Below, in pieces: positions 26,478 to 34,271 of a stretch of 36,675 nucleotides of DNA (positions within the stretch are counted from its first letter, which is position 1; each line of letters begins with the position of its first letter). This DNA is from Flavicella sp964230805. Lineage in GTDB: Bacteria > Bacteroidota > Bacteroidia > Flavobacteriales > Flavobacteriaceae. The DNA lies in NCBI GenBank assembly GCA_964230805.1, contig CAXRIA010000024.1, forward strand, positions 1 to 36,675, written 5' to 3'. Position numbers and translations under genes: made by a program. Under the pieces are notes generated by a model, which was given only the letters and a program-made list of their open reading frames with translations, searched no databases and had not been told where the DNA came from.

Positions 26478-26485
26478 CAAATGTA
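26478..26485 (-). promoter_or_regulatory. Possible secondary -7 element directly upstream of ilvD
   Basis: The minus strand reads TACATTTG, a full TAnnTTTG match, about 60 bp before the ilvD ATG and downstream of the attenuator. No -33 element is evident. If used, it would give basal transcription that bypasses attenuation. In AT-rich DNA such matches also occur by chance, roughly every 2 kb per strand. Confidence 0.35.
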
Positions 26486-26608
26486 TTATTGTCTCTGGTT
26501 TTTGGCGTTCTTACGCGCCTGGTTTTACGTTATCCAACAACAAAAAAACACCTCTAAAGCACTCTCGTACAATATTTTAATGTTTATTTTCTACAATGAT
26601 AAACTTTC

Positions 26609-26649
26609 AAAAAAAACCTTCCTCAATTCATGAATCAAGGAAGGTTTTT
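26609..26649 (-). terminator. ilv attenuator terminator hairpin
   Basis: On the minus strand AAAAACCTTCCT pairs with AGGAAGGTTTTT. Pairing continues inward through TGATTC/GAATTG with G-T pairs to a tiny loop, and eight T residues follow. It lies 25 bp after the stop codon of the leader peptide and 190 bp before ilvD, with no complete structural gene in front of it. That marks it as a conditional leader terminator rather than an operon end. Confidence 0.85.
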
Positions 26650-26678
26650 GCTTATTTACAAAACAGACTCCTTTTCAT
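26630..26678 (-). promoter_or_regulatory. Predicted ilv antiterminator pairing
   Basis: On the minus strand ATGAAAAGGA (26678 to 26669), which contains the leader stop codon, can pair with TCCTTGATTCAT (26641 to 26630) in the 5' arm and loop of the terminator. This makes 10 pairs with a 2-nt bulge. The structure excludes the terminator. A ribosome finishing at the stop codon would cover the first strand and let the terminator form; one stalled at the valine codons would leave it free. Confidence 0.55.
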
Positions 26679-26743
26679 CTTTGCGATTGGACAACCACAG
26701 CGACAAAAAAAGCGACGTTTGTATGTAACATTGTATTCTTCAT
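26675..26743 (-). CDS. ilv operon leader peptide (22 aa, valine-rich)
   Basis: An ATG at 26743 opens a 22-codon frame ending TGA, just before the attenuator hairpin. Residues 10-18 read VAFFVAVVV, with five valine codons (GTC, GTC, GTG, GTT, GTC), three of them consecutive. Clustered codons for the end product of the operon are the hallmark of a ribosome-sensed attenuator: low charged tRNA-Val stalls the ribosome there. A promoter match lies about 20 bp upstream, leaving a very short 5' untranslated region. The product itself is not expected to have a function. Confidence 0.8.
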   Translation of the reverse strand: MKNTMLHTNVAFFVAVVVQSQR

Positions 26744-26761
26744 TTAACGTATGCAAATATC

Positions 26762-26794
26762 CAAAATTATTTTAGGATATTCAAACACAAAAAA
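26762..26794 (-). promoter_or_regulatory. Promoter of the ilv leader and operon
   Basis: On the minus strand a -33 element TTTTTTG (26794 to 26788) and a -7 element TAATTTTG (26769 to 26762) are separated by 18 bp, a good match to the Bacteroidota TTTG / TAnnTTTG pattern. Transcription would begin near 26755, about 12 bases before the leader peptide ATG. Confidence 0.65.
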
Positions 26795-26924
26795 CTGTTT
26801 TTTCACTGAAAATTGAATTTTGAACCTAATTATTTTCTAAATTTACAACTCCTTGTGGTTTCTTGTAGGATTTAATCAAATCAAACGAACAGACAATAGC
26901 CACCCCAAAAACGAGCCTATTTTG

Positions 26925-27953
26925 ATGAAACGATTGAACTATTTGTTGGTGTACACCTTGCCTCTCATTGTTATGATTTCCTTTCAATTAAAAGGCTATG
27001 CTACTTTTTTAACGGTGGCGGTTTTTTTTGGTTTGGTTCCTCTTTTGGAACTCATCATTCCTCCCGACCCTTCGAATATAGAACGAGCGGAAGCTTTGAA
27101 AGAACGCAAAAAGAAATTTTACGTTTGGATTTTGTACCTCTTGGTTCCTGTGCAATGTGGGTTGCTCTTGTATTTTTTCAAAAACATTGCTGAAACGCCT
27201 TTTTTGAGCACGGCTTATTTTGGAAAAATTTGCAGCATGGGCATTGCCTGCGGGGTTTTGGGCTTGAATGTCGGGCATGAATTGGGACACAAAAACCACC
27301 GGTTTGTCCAATTTTTGGGAGAGATACTGCTTCTTTCTTCTTTGAATACGCATTTTTTACCGTACCACAACGCAGGGCACCACCACTTGGTTGCCACCAA
27401 AGAAGACCCTGCAACGGCACGAAAAAACGAAAGTGTGTATGCGTTTTGGTTCCGATCGCATTTCAAAAGTTATGTGATGGCCTGGCGATTGGAATTCAAA
27501 AGATTGAAACGCTTGCAACAGAAAAACATTTGTTTGGGCAACCGCATGTTCTGCTATAGCTTGTGGAACATTGGTTTGCTGGGTACGGTGTATTTCTTTT
27601 TTGGAGGGGCGGTTCTTTGGGCTTTTTTAGGAGCGGCGGTTTTTGGAATTATCTTGTTGGAAACGGTGAATTATATAGAGCATTACGGCTTGCTTCGAAA
27701 AAAAGAAAACGACCGCTACGAACGCGTGAACCCGAGTCATTCTTGGAACTCAGATCACCCCATTGGCCGCTTGTTCTTGTTCAATTTGTCACGACATTCC
27801 GACCATCATAAAAATGCAAGCAAAACCTATCAGGTTTTGAATTCTCATCCAGAGAGCCCGCAAATGCCCACAGGGTATCCGGGCATGATGTTGCTATCTC
27901 TCGTGCCTCCTTTGTGGTTTCGGTACATGAACAAAAGGCTGACAGACGGTTGA
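26925..27953 (+). CDS. AlkB-type membrane di-iron monooxygenase (alkane 1-monooxygenase-like)
   Basis: This integral membrane protein (342 aa from the chosen ATG) with several hydrophobic segments belongs to the fatty-acid desaturase/AlkB superfamily. The iron-binding histidine boxes are all present: HELGHKNH, HNAGHHHLV, and SRHSDHH near the C-terminus, along with the AlkB signature NYIEHYGL. AlkB enzymes hydroxylate terminal carbons of alkanes with rubredoxin as electron donor. No rubredoxin or reductase gene is visible nearby, so the real substrate may be another hydrophobic molecule. The frame opens at 26853, but MKRLNYLLVYTLPL at 26925 is the typical beginning. Confidence 0.88.
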   Translation: MKRLNYLLVYTLPLIVMISFQLKGYATFLTVAVFFGLVPLLELIIPPDPSNIERAEALKERKKKFYVWILYLLVPVQCGLLLYFFKNIAETPFLSTAYFGKICSMGIACGVLGLNVGHELGHKNHRFVQFLGEILLLSSLNTHFLPYHNAGHHHLVATKEDPATARKNESVYAFWFRSHFKSYVMAWRLEFKRLKRLQQKNICLGNRMFCYSLWNIGLLGTVYFFFGGAVLWAFLGAAVFGIILLETVNYIEHYGLLRKKENDRYERVNPSHSWNSDHPIGRLFLFNLSRHSDHHKNASKTYQVLNSHPESPQMPTGYPGMMLLSLVPPLWFRYMNKRLTDG

Positions 27954-27970
27954 CTCTTGCTTAACAACGG

Positions 27971-28852
27971 CTAGTTGCCTCTGGGCAAGGTTCCCGAATA
28001 ATACCCTGCTTCGTGTTCAAAAAAATTGTCATAGTAGTGCTGAATGTTTTTGCTTTCCCACAAATAGGCTGGCCGTAAAATCAAATAATGAAATTCAGGA
28101 TACATGTATTTGTGCACCCATTTGAGCGCCTTGCTTTTTGAGGCACCCTTTTTTAATGTCTTGTGCACATAGGTATTCATCACAGAAAAATCATTGGACT
28201 GGTACAGATGCACGATTTCATGGACAGCGGTACTAAAAACTGCATGATCTGAAGTAATTTCATCAATAAAATTTCGGTTGTATAAAATAATTCCAGGGTA
28301 TGCAGAAGCTAAAGGGTAGTTATTTTTTTTATGTGAAAAAACAAATTCTCCTGTTTGCCACGACTTTTTCCATTCAAATTGATGCCTTGCCAAAGCATCT
28401 ACGGCAAAGACAAATGCCACGGGCATGAATTTGTAGTGTACCGAAAAATTGTCTTTTGTGGTAAATTCCAAGCGATTGAAGCCGATATTTAGGTGCCACT
28501 TTTCCCAAAAATCTCTGTTCAAGGCGGCGTTTTCTTTTACCGAGGTTCCCATGGCATTTGCCAATTTCGCAGCCCATATATACTCCCATTTGTGTTGTTG
28601 CTGGGCCGCTCTCAACATACGTTTGCTTTCAAAGGTGATATAGCCGCCCAGTGCCCCCTGCCACAACGATTTTTTGATGATTTTCCCCAAATCGTCCTCG
28701 GGCTTTTTGTTTAAAATGGCCCCTACCGTACTAAAAACAGCCCCGAAGCCTATGTTGTAAAGGGCCGCTTCGGCATCGTTTGATTGACTTTTTAGGGAAG
28801 AAACATTTAAAAAAACCACCACCATAAAAAAAATGCCACATTTTGTTTTCAT
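27971..28852 (-). CDS. Exported protein of unknown function with HEIVH motif
   Basis: I do not recognise a named family. The 293-residue product begins with a signal peptide (hydrophobic 6-20, likely cut after the SLKSQS region). A glycine-rich hydrophobic stretch (32-46) follows. Residues 208-218 read TAVHEIVHLYQ, a gluzincin-like HExxH zinc motif. FEHEAGYY (278-285) lies 64 residues later and could supply a third metal ligand. This suggests a periplasmic or secreted metalloprotease-like protein, but the catalytic function is inferred from the motif alone. It converges with the AlkB gene. Confidence 0.7.
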   Translation of the reverse strand: MKTKCGIFFMVVVFLNVSSLKSQSNDAEAALYNIGFGAVFSTVGAILNKKPEDDLGKIIKKSLWQGALGGYITFESKRMLRAAQQQHKWEYIWAAKLANAMGTSVKENAALNRDFWEKWHLNIGFNRLEFTTKDNFSVHYKFMPVAFVFAVDALARHQFEWKKSWQTGEFVFSHKKNNYPLASAYPGIILYNRNFIDEITSDHAVFSTAVHEIVHLYQSNDFSVMNTYVHKTLKKGASKSKALKWVHKYMYPEFHYLILRPAYLWESKNIQHYYDNFFEHEAGYYSGTLPRGN

Positions 28853-29104
28853 AGATACGCTGTAAATACCTGTTAAAAAAAATTGCCGTTTTTTCTAACA
28901 CAGCATCGCTTGCCAATCAAAATACACGAAAATAAAATCGGAGACAAAGGAAAAGAAACAAGTGTCATTTTTGAGCGCAGAAAAAGGGGGATTCACCAAT
29001 AACCGCAGCAGAAAAAGACCCGAAGGCCGCTAAAGAAAAGACCTGTTTTTGTAACAGCTCGAAAAACAACACCGTGCCCTTGAGAATTTCCCAAGTGCGC
29101 GGCG
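28853..29104. other. Intergenic stretch with no supported feature
   Basis: These 252 bp lie between the mscS-like gene and the exported protein gene, both on the minus strand. Short frames here have no recognisable product. A small GGCC-TTCG-GGTC hairpin followed by T5 (minus strand, around 29015-29035) might be a weak terminator after the channel gene, but it is too short to call. Confidence 0.4.
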
Positions 29105-30727
29105 TTACTGTGCTTCTTTTTTGAATGCGTCGAGCACGGAGGCCATGGCAGCGTTGATTTTTTCTTCGGCCACCTCGTACTGCATGTCTGTGGCTTTTTT
29201 CTCAGGAAATTGCTCAATCATAAGGGTTTGCGATGGGAAGGCAAAATCGACACCCAAAGCTTTGGCAAGTTTTACAATGGCTATGTGCAAGCGGTGTTTC
29301 GACGATTGCTCTACTCCCCATTCCAACGAGAGGAAATAGGTGTTGACCAATACCTGCAAGGCCGAATCGCCAAACCCTGTAAATTCTACATTGTAGGATT
29401 CTGTGAGCGTTTCGGGGTGTACTTCAATAATTTGTCGGATGCCTTTGACAAAAGCTTCAATCAATTCTGGTGGGGTATCGTAACGAATGCCCAACACGGT
29501 TTTGTAACGACGGTATTTTCGCAGGCCTTTGTTGTTGATCACAATCTCTGAGAGTTTGCTGTTGGGAATGGTGAAAATGGAGGTGTCTGCTGCGCGAATT
29601 CTCGAGGAGCGGAAGCCTACTTCTTCTACGGTTCCTTCTACGCCTCCTCCCACAATCCAATCGCCAATTTGAAAGGGCTTGTCTAAAAAGATCATAAAGG
29701 TTCCTATCAAATTCTTTACGGTGTCTTGCGATGCCAAAGCCACTGCCAAACCTCCAATAGAGGCGCCTGCAATCACGGTGCGTACATCGGCGCCAAAAAT
29801 GGTGAGCATTTTTAAAACCCCTACAAAAATGACCAGGCCTCGCAACAGTCGTTTTAAGATGGGCACCAACTGATCGTCGAGCTTGCTTTCTGTTTTTTCA
29901 GAGTAGGAACGATAGACGTCCATGAGCACTTCTACAAATTGCAAGAACACGTAGATCCAAAGCAGGGTTTGGGCAATGTGAATGCCGCCCAATAAAAAGG
30001 AATTGACATCAATGCGAAACTGCAAGACGGGCAGGTATTTTTCTACAAAGAAAAAAACGAATAGAAGTGCCAAGGGTCTCGATAATTTTCGCAAAGATTC
30101 GTTCATGGAATTGTGTGCAAAACGAACCGCCGTGCGCTCCATGGCTTTCAAAAGCCAAAAAATAATTTTTTTCAACACGAAGAACAAACCGACTCCGAGC
30201 AAGAGCAAAACGACTGCTCCCAAATACTGCCACAATTCGATGGAAAACACTTTGAGATGTCCTACATTCGGAATGGTTTTTTTCAAATACTCGGTCCAAA
30301 TGGGATAGACTTCTCGGTACAATTGTTGAATGGATTGGTTGGTTTCTCGGCTGTAATACCAGCTTCCGTCAATTTTCTCCACAGCAATTTGCGGCAATTG
30401 ACTGGGGAACAAAACATACCTGTTTTTGAGTTCTATGCCGTTGATGGTGTCTAAATAATTGGCTTCTCTGGGAAGGGAGGTCATGTTCACACGCAGGCCT
30501 TTTCCGTCCAATACTTGTTTTATTTTGAGTGCAATGTCTGCGGCTTCCTCCGGTGCCTTTCCATAAATGGTGGTTGCGGATTTTTGTAGGTTGTAGGTAG
30601 CGGGTTGTAAATTGAAAAGATGGGTATAGACCGTTTCATAGGGCGTACTCAATTTTTCAGTTCCTTCTTCTTGTCCAATAGAAAGAAACGAAACGAACAG
30701 CAACCCGTAAAAAAAATAGTTTCTCAT
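29105..30727 (-). CDS. Mechanosensitive ion channel, MscS family
   Basis: This 540-residue membrane protein probably opens under hypo-osmotic stress. It has an N-terminal signal-like segment (4-17), a periplasmic domain of about 150 residues, then membrane helices at about 168-195, 215-235, 250-270 and 295-312. The pore helix is Gly/Ala-rich (AGASIGGLAVALASQDTVKN, 320-339), followed by the MscS beta domain with FQIGDWIVGGGVEGTVEEVG and IPNSKLSE. The C-terminus is an alpha/beta cytoplasmic vestibule. The periplasmic extension makes it larger than E. coli MscS (286 aa). It starts 32 bp after the radical SAM gene. Confidence 0.93.
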   Translation of the reverse strand: MRNYFFYGLLFVSFLSIGQEEGTEKLSTPYETVYTHLFNLQPATYNLQKSATTIYGKAPEEAADIALKIKQVLDGKGLRVNMTSLPREANYLDTINGIELKNRYVLFPSQLPQIAVEKIDGSWYYSRETNQSIQQLYREVYPIWTEYLKKTIPNVGHLKVFSIELWQYLGAVVLLLLGVGLFFVLKKIIFWLLKAMERTAVRFAHNSMNESLRKLSRPLALLFVFFFVEKYLPVLQFRIDVNSFLLGGIHIAQTLLWIYVFLQFVEVLMDVYRSYSEKTESKLDDQLVPILKRLLRGLVIFVGVLKMLTIFGADVRTVIAGASIGGLAVALASQDTVKNLIGTFMIFLDKPFQIGDWIVGGGVEGTVEEVGFRSSRIRAADTSIFTIPNSKLSEIVINNKGLRKYRRYKTVLGIRYDTPPELIEAFVKGIRQIIEVHPETLTESYNVEFTGFGDSALQVLVNTYFLSLEWGVEQSSKHRLHIAIVKLAKALGVDFAFPSQTLMIEQFPEKKATDMQYEVAEEKINAAMASVLDAFKKEAQ

Positions 30728-30759
30728 GGTTCTAAAATAGTGAATTTAACGCGAATGCG

Positions 30760-32787
30760 TCAAGCTCTTTTTTTTGAATTTCGTTTTCGCGCGTTGTGGT
30801 GATTTTTTTGTCCGTTTTTGGTTTTTCCCAACACACTGACAAAGGCGCCTTTTGACGAATTTTTCTTTTTCCCTTTTCGCTTTCTTTGGGGCGTTTCAAC
30901 CGCGTCGTCGTAGGTGTTTTTTACCCTGAAATTTTTCCTGTCTTTGGAAAAACGTTTGGTCGGTAGCAGGCGGTCTATCAGATCGTGCCTGCCCACTTTT
31001 GACAGTGTTTTTCGGATCCAATCTTGGTTTTCTTTTTTGTACCAAAAGAAAAAGCGGTGTTGTTCGTCTTTTTCTTTTTTTGTTTTGGGCGTTTTCATTT
31101 TCTCCAAGGTATACGGGTGGTAACCGCTGTAATAAATGACCGTTGCCACCGTCATGGGGGTTGGGGTAAAACCTTGTACTTGTTCCAACTTAAAACCCAT
31201 GTCTTTGGTTTCTGCTGCCAAATTTGCCATGTCTTCCAATTCACTGGCGGGGTGACTGGAAATAAAATAGGGAATCAACTGCAAGTTCAGTTTTTTCCGA
31301 AGATTGATTTTGTCAAATAATTTTTTGAACTGATGGAAATTTGTAAAGGAGGGTTTTCGCATCAATTTCAACACGGGATCCGACGTGTGTTCGGGGGCTA
31401 CTTTCAAGCGCCCGGAAACGTGGTTGGTAATCACTTCTTCTGTGTAGTCTTCCAATTCTTTGGCCGGGGCATTTTTATTGAATTCAGGCACCAGCATGTC
31501 GTAACGAATTCCGGAACCGATGAACGATTTTTTGACTTTCGGATGTTTGTCTACCGCTTGGTATAGGTCGGTCATGGGCGCGTGCGAAGTGTCCAAATTG
31601 GAACAAATTACCGGGTTGATGCAGGAGGGCGCTACACATTTGTCGCAAATTTCTTGCACCTTTCCTTTCATCTGGTACATGTTGGCGGAAGGTCCTCCGA
31701 TGTCTGATAAATTTCCTTTGAAATCGGGCATGTTGGCCACTTTGTCGACTTCTTCTAGTATGGATCTTTTGCTTCGGCTGGCAATAAATTTTCCTTGGTG
31801 TGCGGAGATGGTACAAAAGCTACAGCCGCCAAAACACCCGCGGTGGGTATTGATGGAAAACTTGATCATTTCAAAGGCTGGAATGGGGCCTCTTTTGTTG
31901 TATTTTGGATGGGGCAAACGCGTGTAAGGCAAATCAAAGGAAGCATCAATTTCGGCTTCTACCATGGTCGGAAACGGAGGGTTGATAATCACCGTGTGTT
32001 CTCCGACATCTTGCAAAATACGTGCTCCGTAGGTTTTGTTGGATTCCTGCTCAATGGTTTTGAAATTGGCCGCAAAGGTTTTTTTGTCTTTCAAACAGGC
32101 TTCGTGGGAACTCAACACCTTGTCTTCCCAATTTTTATTGAGGGGCAAGGGTTCGTTTTTCGGACGCAAAACAGAGGTTTGTTTGACGGTGGTCAGGGAG
32201 GCAAATGGCACGCCTTTTTGCAAGAGGTGCACCACCTCTTTTAAAGGCTGTTCTCCCATTCCGTACACCAACATATCGGCACCGGAATCGACCAAAATGG
32301 AAGGTTTCAACTGATCAGACCAATAATCGTAATGGGTCACTCTTCGCAGGGAGGCTTCGATACCGCCCACCAGTACGGGCGTGTCTGGAAATTTTTCTTT
32401 GAGTATTTTGGTGTAAACGGTGGTCGCGTAATCGGGCCGAAAGCCCTTGTCTCCATTGGGCGTGTACGCGTCTTTGTCTCGCTGTCTTTTGCTCGCTGTG
32501 TAATTGCTCACCATCGAGTCCATCACACCGGAAGTCACGCCAAAAAACAACCGGGGTTTGCCCAGTTTGGTAAAATCTTGCAGGTTGTCGTGCACGGAAG
32601 GTTGTGGCACAATGGCGACTTTGAGTCCATAACTTTCCAACAAGCGCCCAATTACTGCGGGCCCAAAGGATGGGTGATCGACATAGGCGTCGCCACTAAA
32701 AAGAATGACATCCAATTCTTCCCAACCTCTCAGTTTTACTTCTTTCTTGGTTGTGGGCAACCAACTCGACAATCGTAATTCTTGCAT
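30760..32787 (-). CDS. YgiQ-family radical SAM protein
   Basis: This large radical SAM enzyme (675 aa from the ATG) has an unknown substrate. The N-terminal region (LDVILFSGDAYVDHPSFGPA) matches the cobalamin-binding-like domain of the UPF0313/YgiQ family. The 4Fe-4S site is INTHRGCFGGCSFCTISAHQ with Cys318, Cys322 and Cys325 in CxxxCxxC spacing. A C-terminal Lys/Arg-rich tail of about 60 residues ends the protein. The frame can be read from a TTG at 32805, but that codon lies upstream of the -7 promoter element, so the ATG at 32787 is preferred. Confidence 0.94.
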   Translation of the reverse strand: MQELRLSSWLPTTKKEVKLRGWEELDVILFSGDAYVDHPSFGPAVIGRLLESYGLKVAIVPQPSVHDNLQDFTKLGKPRLFFGVTSGVMDSMVSNYTASKRQRDKDAYTPNGDKGFRPDYATTVYTKILKEKFPDTPVLVGGIEASLRRVTHYDYWSDQLKPSILVDSGADMLVYGMGEQPLKEVVHLLQKGVPFASLTTVKQTSVLRPKNEPLPLNKNWEDKVLSSHEACLKDKKTFAANFKTIEQESNKTYGARILQDVGEHTVIINPPFPTMVEAEIDASFDLPYTRLPHPKYNKRGPIPAFEMIKFSINTHRGCFGGCSFCTISAHQGKFIASRSKRSILEEVDKVANMPDFKGNLSDIGGPSANMYQMKGKVQEICDKCVAPSCINPVICSNLDTSHAPMTDLYQAVDKHPKVKKSFIGSGIRYDMLVPEFNKNAPAKELEDYTEEVITNHVSGRLKVAPEHTSDPVLKLMRKPSFTNFHQFKKLFDKINLRKKLNLQLIPYFISSHPASELEDMANLAAETKDMGFKLEQVQGFTPTPMTVATVIYYSGYHPYTLEKMKTPKTKKEKDEQHRFFFWYKKENQDWIRKTLSKVGRHDLIDRLLPTKRFSKDRKNFRVKNTYDDAVETPQRKRKGKKKNSSKGAFVSVLGKTKNGQKNHHNARKRNSKKRA

Positions 32788-32791
32788 GGGG

Positions 32792-32799
32792 CAAAGATA
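32792..32799 (-). promoter_or_regulatory. -7 promoter element almost touching the ygiQ-like start codon
   Basis: The minus strand reads TATCTTTG, a full TAnnTTTG match, with only four bases before the ATG at 32787. Transcription would start at or within a few bases of the start codon, implying a leaderless or nearly leaderless mRNA. Confidence 0.5.
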
Positions 32800-32839
32800 C
32801 GACAAACCATTGGAAAATAGTTGGGAGCGACAAATGGCA

Positions 32840-32877
32840 TTGAAAAAGCCTCGGCTTTGAAAACGATGCTTTTTTTA
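32840..32877. terminator. Terminator-like hairpin between the lipoprotein and ygiQ-like genes
   Basis: A nested inverted repeat pairs GCATTG with CGATGC outside and AAAGCC with GGCTTT inside. T7 follows on the plus strand. On the minus strand it sits just beyond the lipoprotein gene and would end that transcript, although the T run there is inside the stem. Confidence 0.5.
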
Positions 32878-32904
32878 TAAAAAAACACAATTGTTCTAAA
32901 AAAT

Positions 32905-33336
32905 CTACTCAGTACAGTCCTCTAGGTTGTAACCGTATCGATAGATCACTTCATCGAATTCAGTACCATGGTGACCGTTTTCGTGTTCAATGGTCAGCAC
33001 ATTTCCGTCGCATTTGTAGGTGGCACGGCCTCCCATAAAGGAAACGCCTGGCCCACTTTGGTTTACGATTAGGGTATCATTTTCAAAGGTGTAAGCTCCG
33101 TTATTCGGCGAGGCGTCGGCAATGGTAAAGGCATCCCAGTCGCACACTTCTTCGTTACAGTAAATGGTATACCGTATGCCGTCTTGGAAAATATACATTT
33201 GACTGTCTGTGAACTGCATGCGCCATTTTCCTTCGATGGAGTAATTTTCTGGGGTGGTCTCTGCGGTTGTTTCTGTGTCGTCTTGACAAGAGAAAATAAA
33301 AAACGTGAGAAGGATTGCAAACATTGTGTTTTTCAT
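32905..33336 (-). CDS. Small lipoprotein of unknown function (lipocalin-like)
   Basis: This 143-residue protein has a lipoprotein signal: hydrophobic 5-15, then FSC with Cys17 as the acylation site, followed by an acidic QDDTETT spacer. The mature part begins YSIEGKWRMQF and continues as alternating beta-strand segments ending LTIEHENGHHG. The G-x-W start and size resemble the lipocalin-like lipoproteins common in Bacteroidota. Four other cysteines (CNEEVCDW, YKCD, EDCTE) could form disulfides. The function is unknown. Confidence 0.75.
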   Translation of the reverse strand: MKNTMFAILLTFFIFSCQDDTETTAETTPENYSIEGKWRMQFTDSQMYIFQDGIRYTIYCNEEVCDWDAFTIADASPNNGAYTFENDTLIVNQSGPGVSFMGGRATYKCDGNVLTIEHENGHHGTEFDEVIYRYGYNLEDCTE

Positions 33337-33451
33337 AGGGATTGGGGTTTGAAAATGTTATTGTTGTAAGATACTACTTTTTTAAAGATTCCTTCGGATC
33401 TCTCTAAAACAAATGTTTACACTGCTTTGTTGAACCCTATTTCCAACCCAC

Positions 33452-33481
33452 AAAAAAAAGCCCAACATTGCTGCCGGGCTT
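33452..33481 (-). terminator. Intrinsic terminator downstream of the PepSY-like repeat gene
   Basis: On the minus strand AAGCCC pairs with GGGCTT around a 12-nt loop and runs into eight T residues. It lies about 100 bp after the stop of the repeat gene. The bases between (33483-33579) show no gene I can support. Confidence 0.75.
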
Positions 33482-33579
33482 CGCGATTTAGAAAGTGAAC
33501 CCACCTGGGGTAGTTAAGTAGGGTGTCACCTTCTTCTATCACCTCCTCAAAACTAAAATAAGATTGGCCACCAAAAAAT

Positions 33580-34248
33580 TTAATTGTCGTAGGCGAAGTA
33601 AGCGCCGTCGAGATCAAACTTCAATTCCCTCTTGTTGTCCAGTTCAACTTCAATGTATTGCGCTTCAATTTCTACTTCTACAATGGTTGCATTCGGATGA
33701 TTGGTGTCGATGTACTCATTGATCGAGTCAACCACTCGAGCGGATAGATTGGCACTTTCAAGTGATGCGTAGTCATTATCGTCATCATAACCCAAAAAAG
33801 AGCCATCGAGATCAAACTTCAATTCCCTATTGTTGTCCAGTTCAACTTCAATGTATTGCGCTTCAATTTCTACTTCTACAATGGTTGCATTCGGATGATT
33901 GGTGTCGATGTACTCATTGATCGAGTCAACCACTGGAGCGGATAGATTGGCACTTTCAAGTGATGCGTATTCATTATCGTCATCATAACCCAAAAAAGAG
34001 CCATCGAGATCAAACTTCAATTCCCTCTTGTTGTCCAGTTCAACTTCAATGTATTGGGCTTCAATTTCTACTTCTACAATGGTTGCATTCGGATGATTGG
34101 TGTCGATGTACTCATTGATCGAGTCAACCACTGGGGCGGATAGATTGGCACTTTCAAGTGATGCGTAGTCATTGTCATCATCTCCTTCACAAGAGCTAAA
34201 AGACCCTACAGAAACAAAGGCCAGTACTACTAAAAAATATTTTTTCAT
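33580..34248 (-). CDS. Lipoprotein with three near-identical PepSY-like repeats
   Basis: The 222-residue product has a lipoprotein signal ending at Cys20 (GSFSSC). The rest is three tandem 66-residue units (residues 23-88, 89-154 and 155-220). Each contains INEYIDTNHPNATIVEVEIE, YIEVELDN and ELKFDLDGSF, the pattern of PepSY-like (BLIP-fold) periplasmic domains. Units 1 and 2 differ at only two residues. Unit 3 has one Pro-to-Arg change and a different last beta strand (AYFAY for SFLGY). Each unit starts with an Asp-rich linker (DDDND). It is exported and probably outer-membrane attached. Its ligand is unknown; related PepSY proteins bind proteases or act as inhibitors. Confidence 0.85.
   Translation of the reverse strand: MKKYFLVVLAFVSVGSFSSCEGDDDNDYASLESANLSAPVVDSINEYIDTNHPNATIVEVEIEAQYIEVELDNKRELKFDLDGSFLGYDDDNEYASLESANLSAPVVDSINEYIDTNHPNATIVEVEIEAQYIEVELDNNRELKFDLDGSFLGYDDDNDYASLESANLSARVVDSINEYIDTNHPNATIVEVEIEAQYIEVELDNKRELKFDLDGAYFAYDN
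33589..34182 (-). repeat. Three tandem 198-bp direct repeats
   Basis: Units at 33985-34182, 33787-33984 and 33589-33786 are nearly identical at the nucleotide level and in the same reading frame, each encoding one 66-residue PepSY-like domain. The phrase ATTCGGATGA recurs at 33691, 33889 and 34087, exactly 198 bp apart. The near identity points to recent duplication or ongoing homogenisation. Confidence 0.95.
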
Positions 34249-34271
34249 TTTTATGTTTTTAAATGTTTTTC

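Noticed and set aside
26420..26760. T-box or riboswitch upstream of ilvD
   Set aside because: No T-box sequence or specifier loop is visible. The leader peptide with valine codons explains the hairpin better, and T-boxes are mainly a feature of Firmicutes/Actinobacteria.
33417..33617. 66-codon minus-strand frame after the repeat lipoprotein
   Set aside because: It starts inside the lipoprotein gene and runs across a terminator; no motif supports it.
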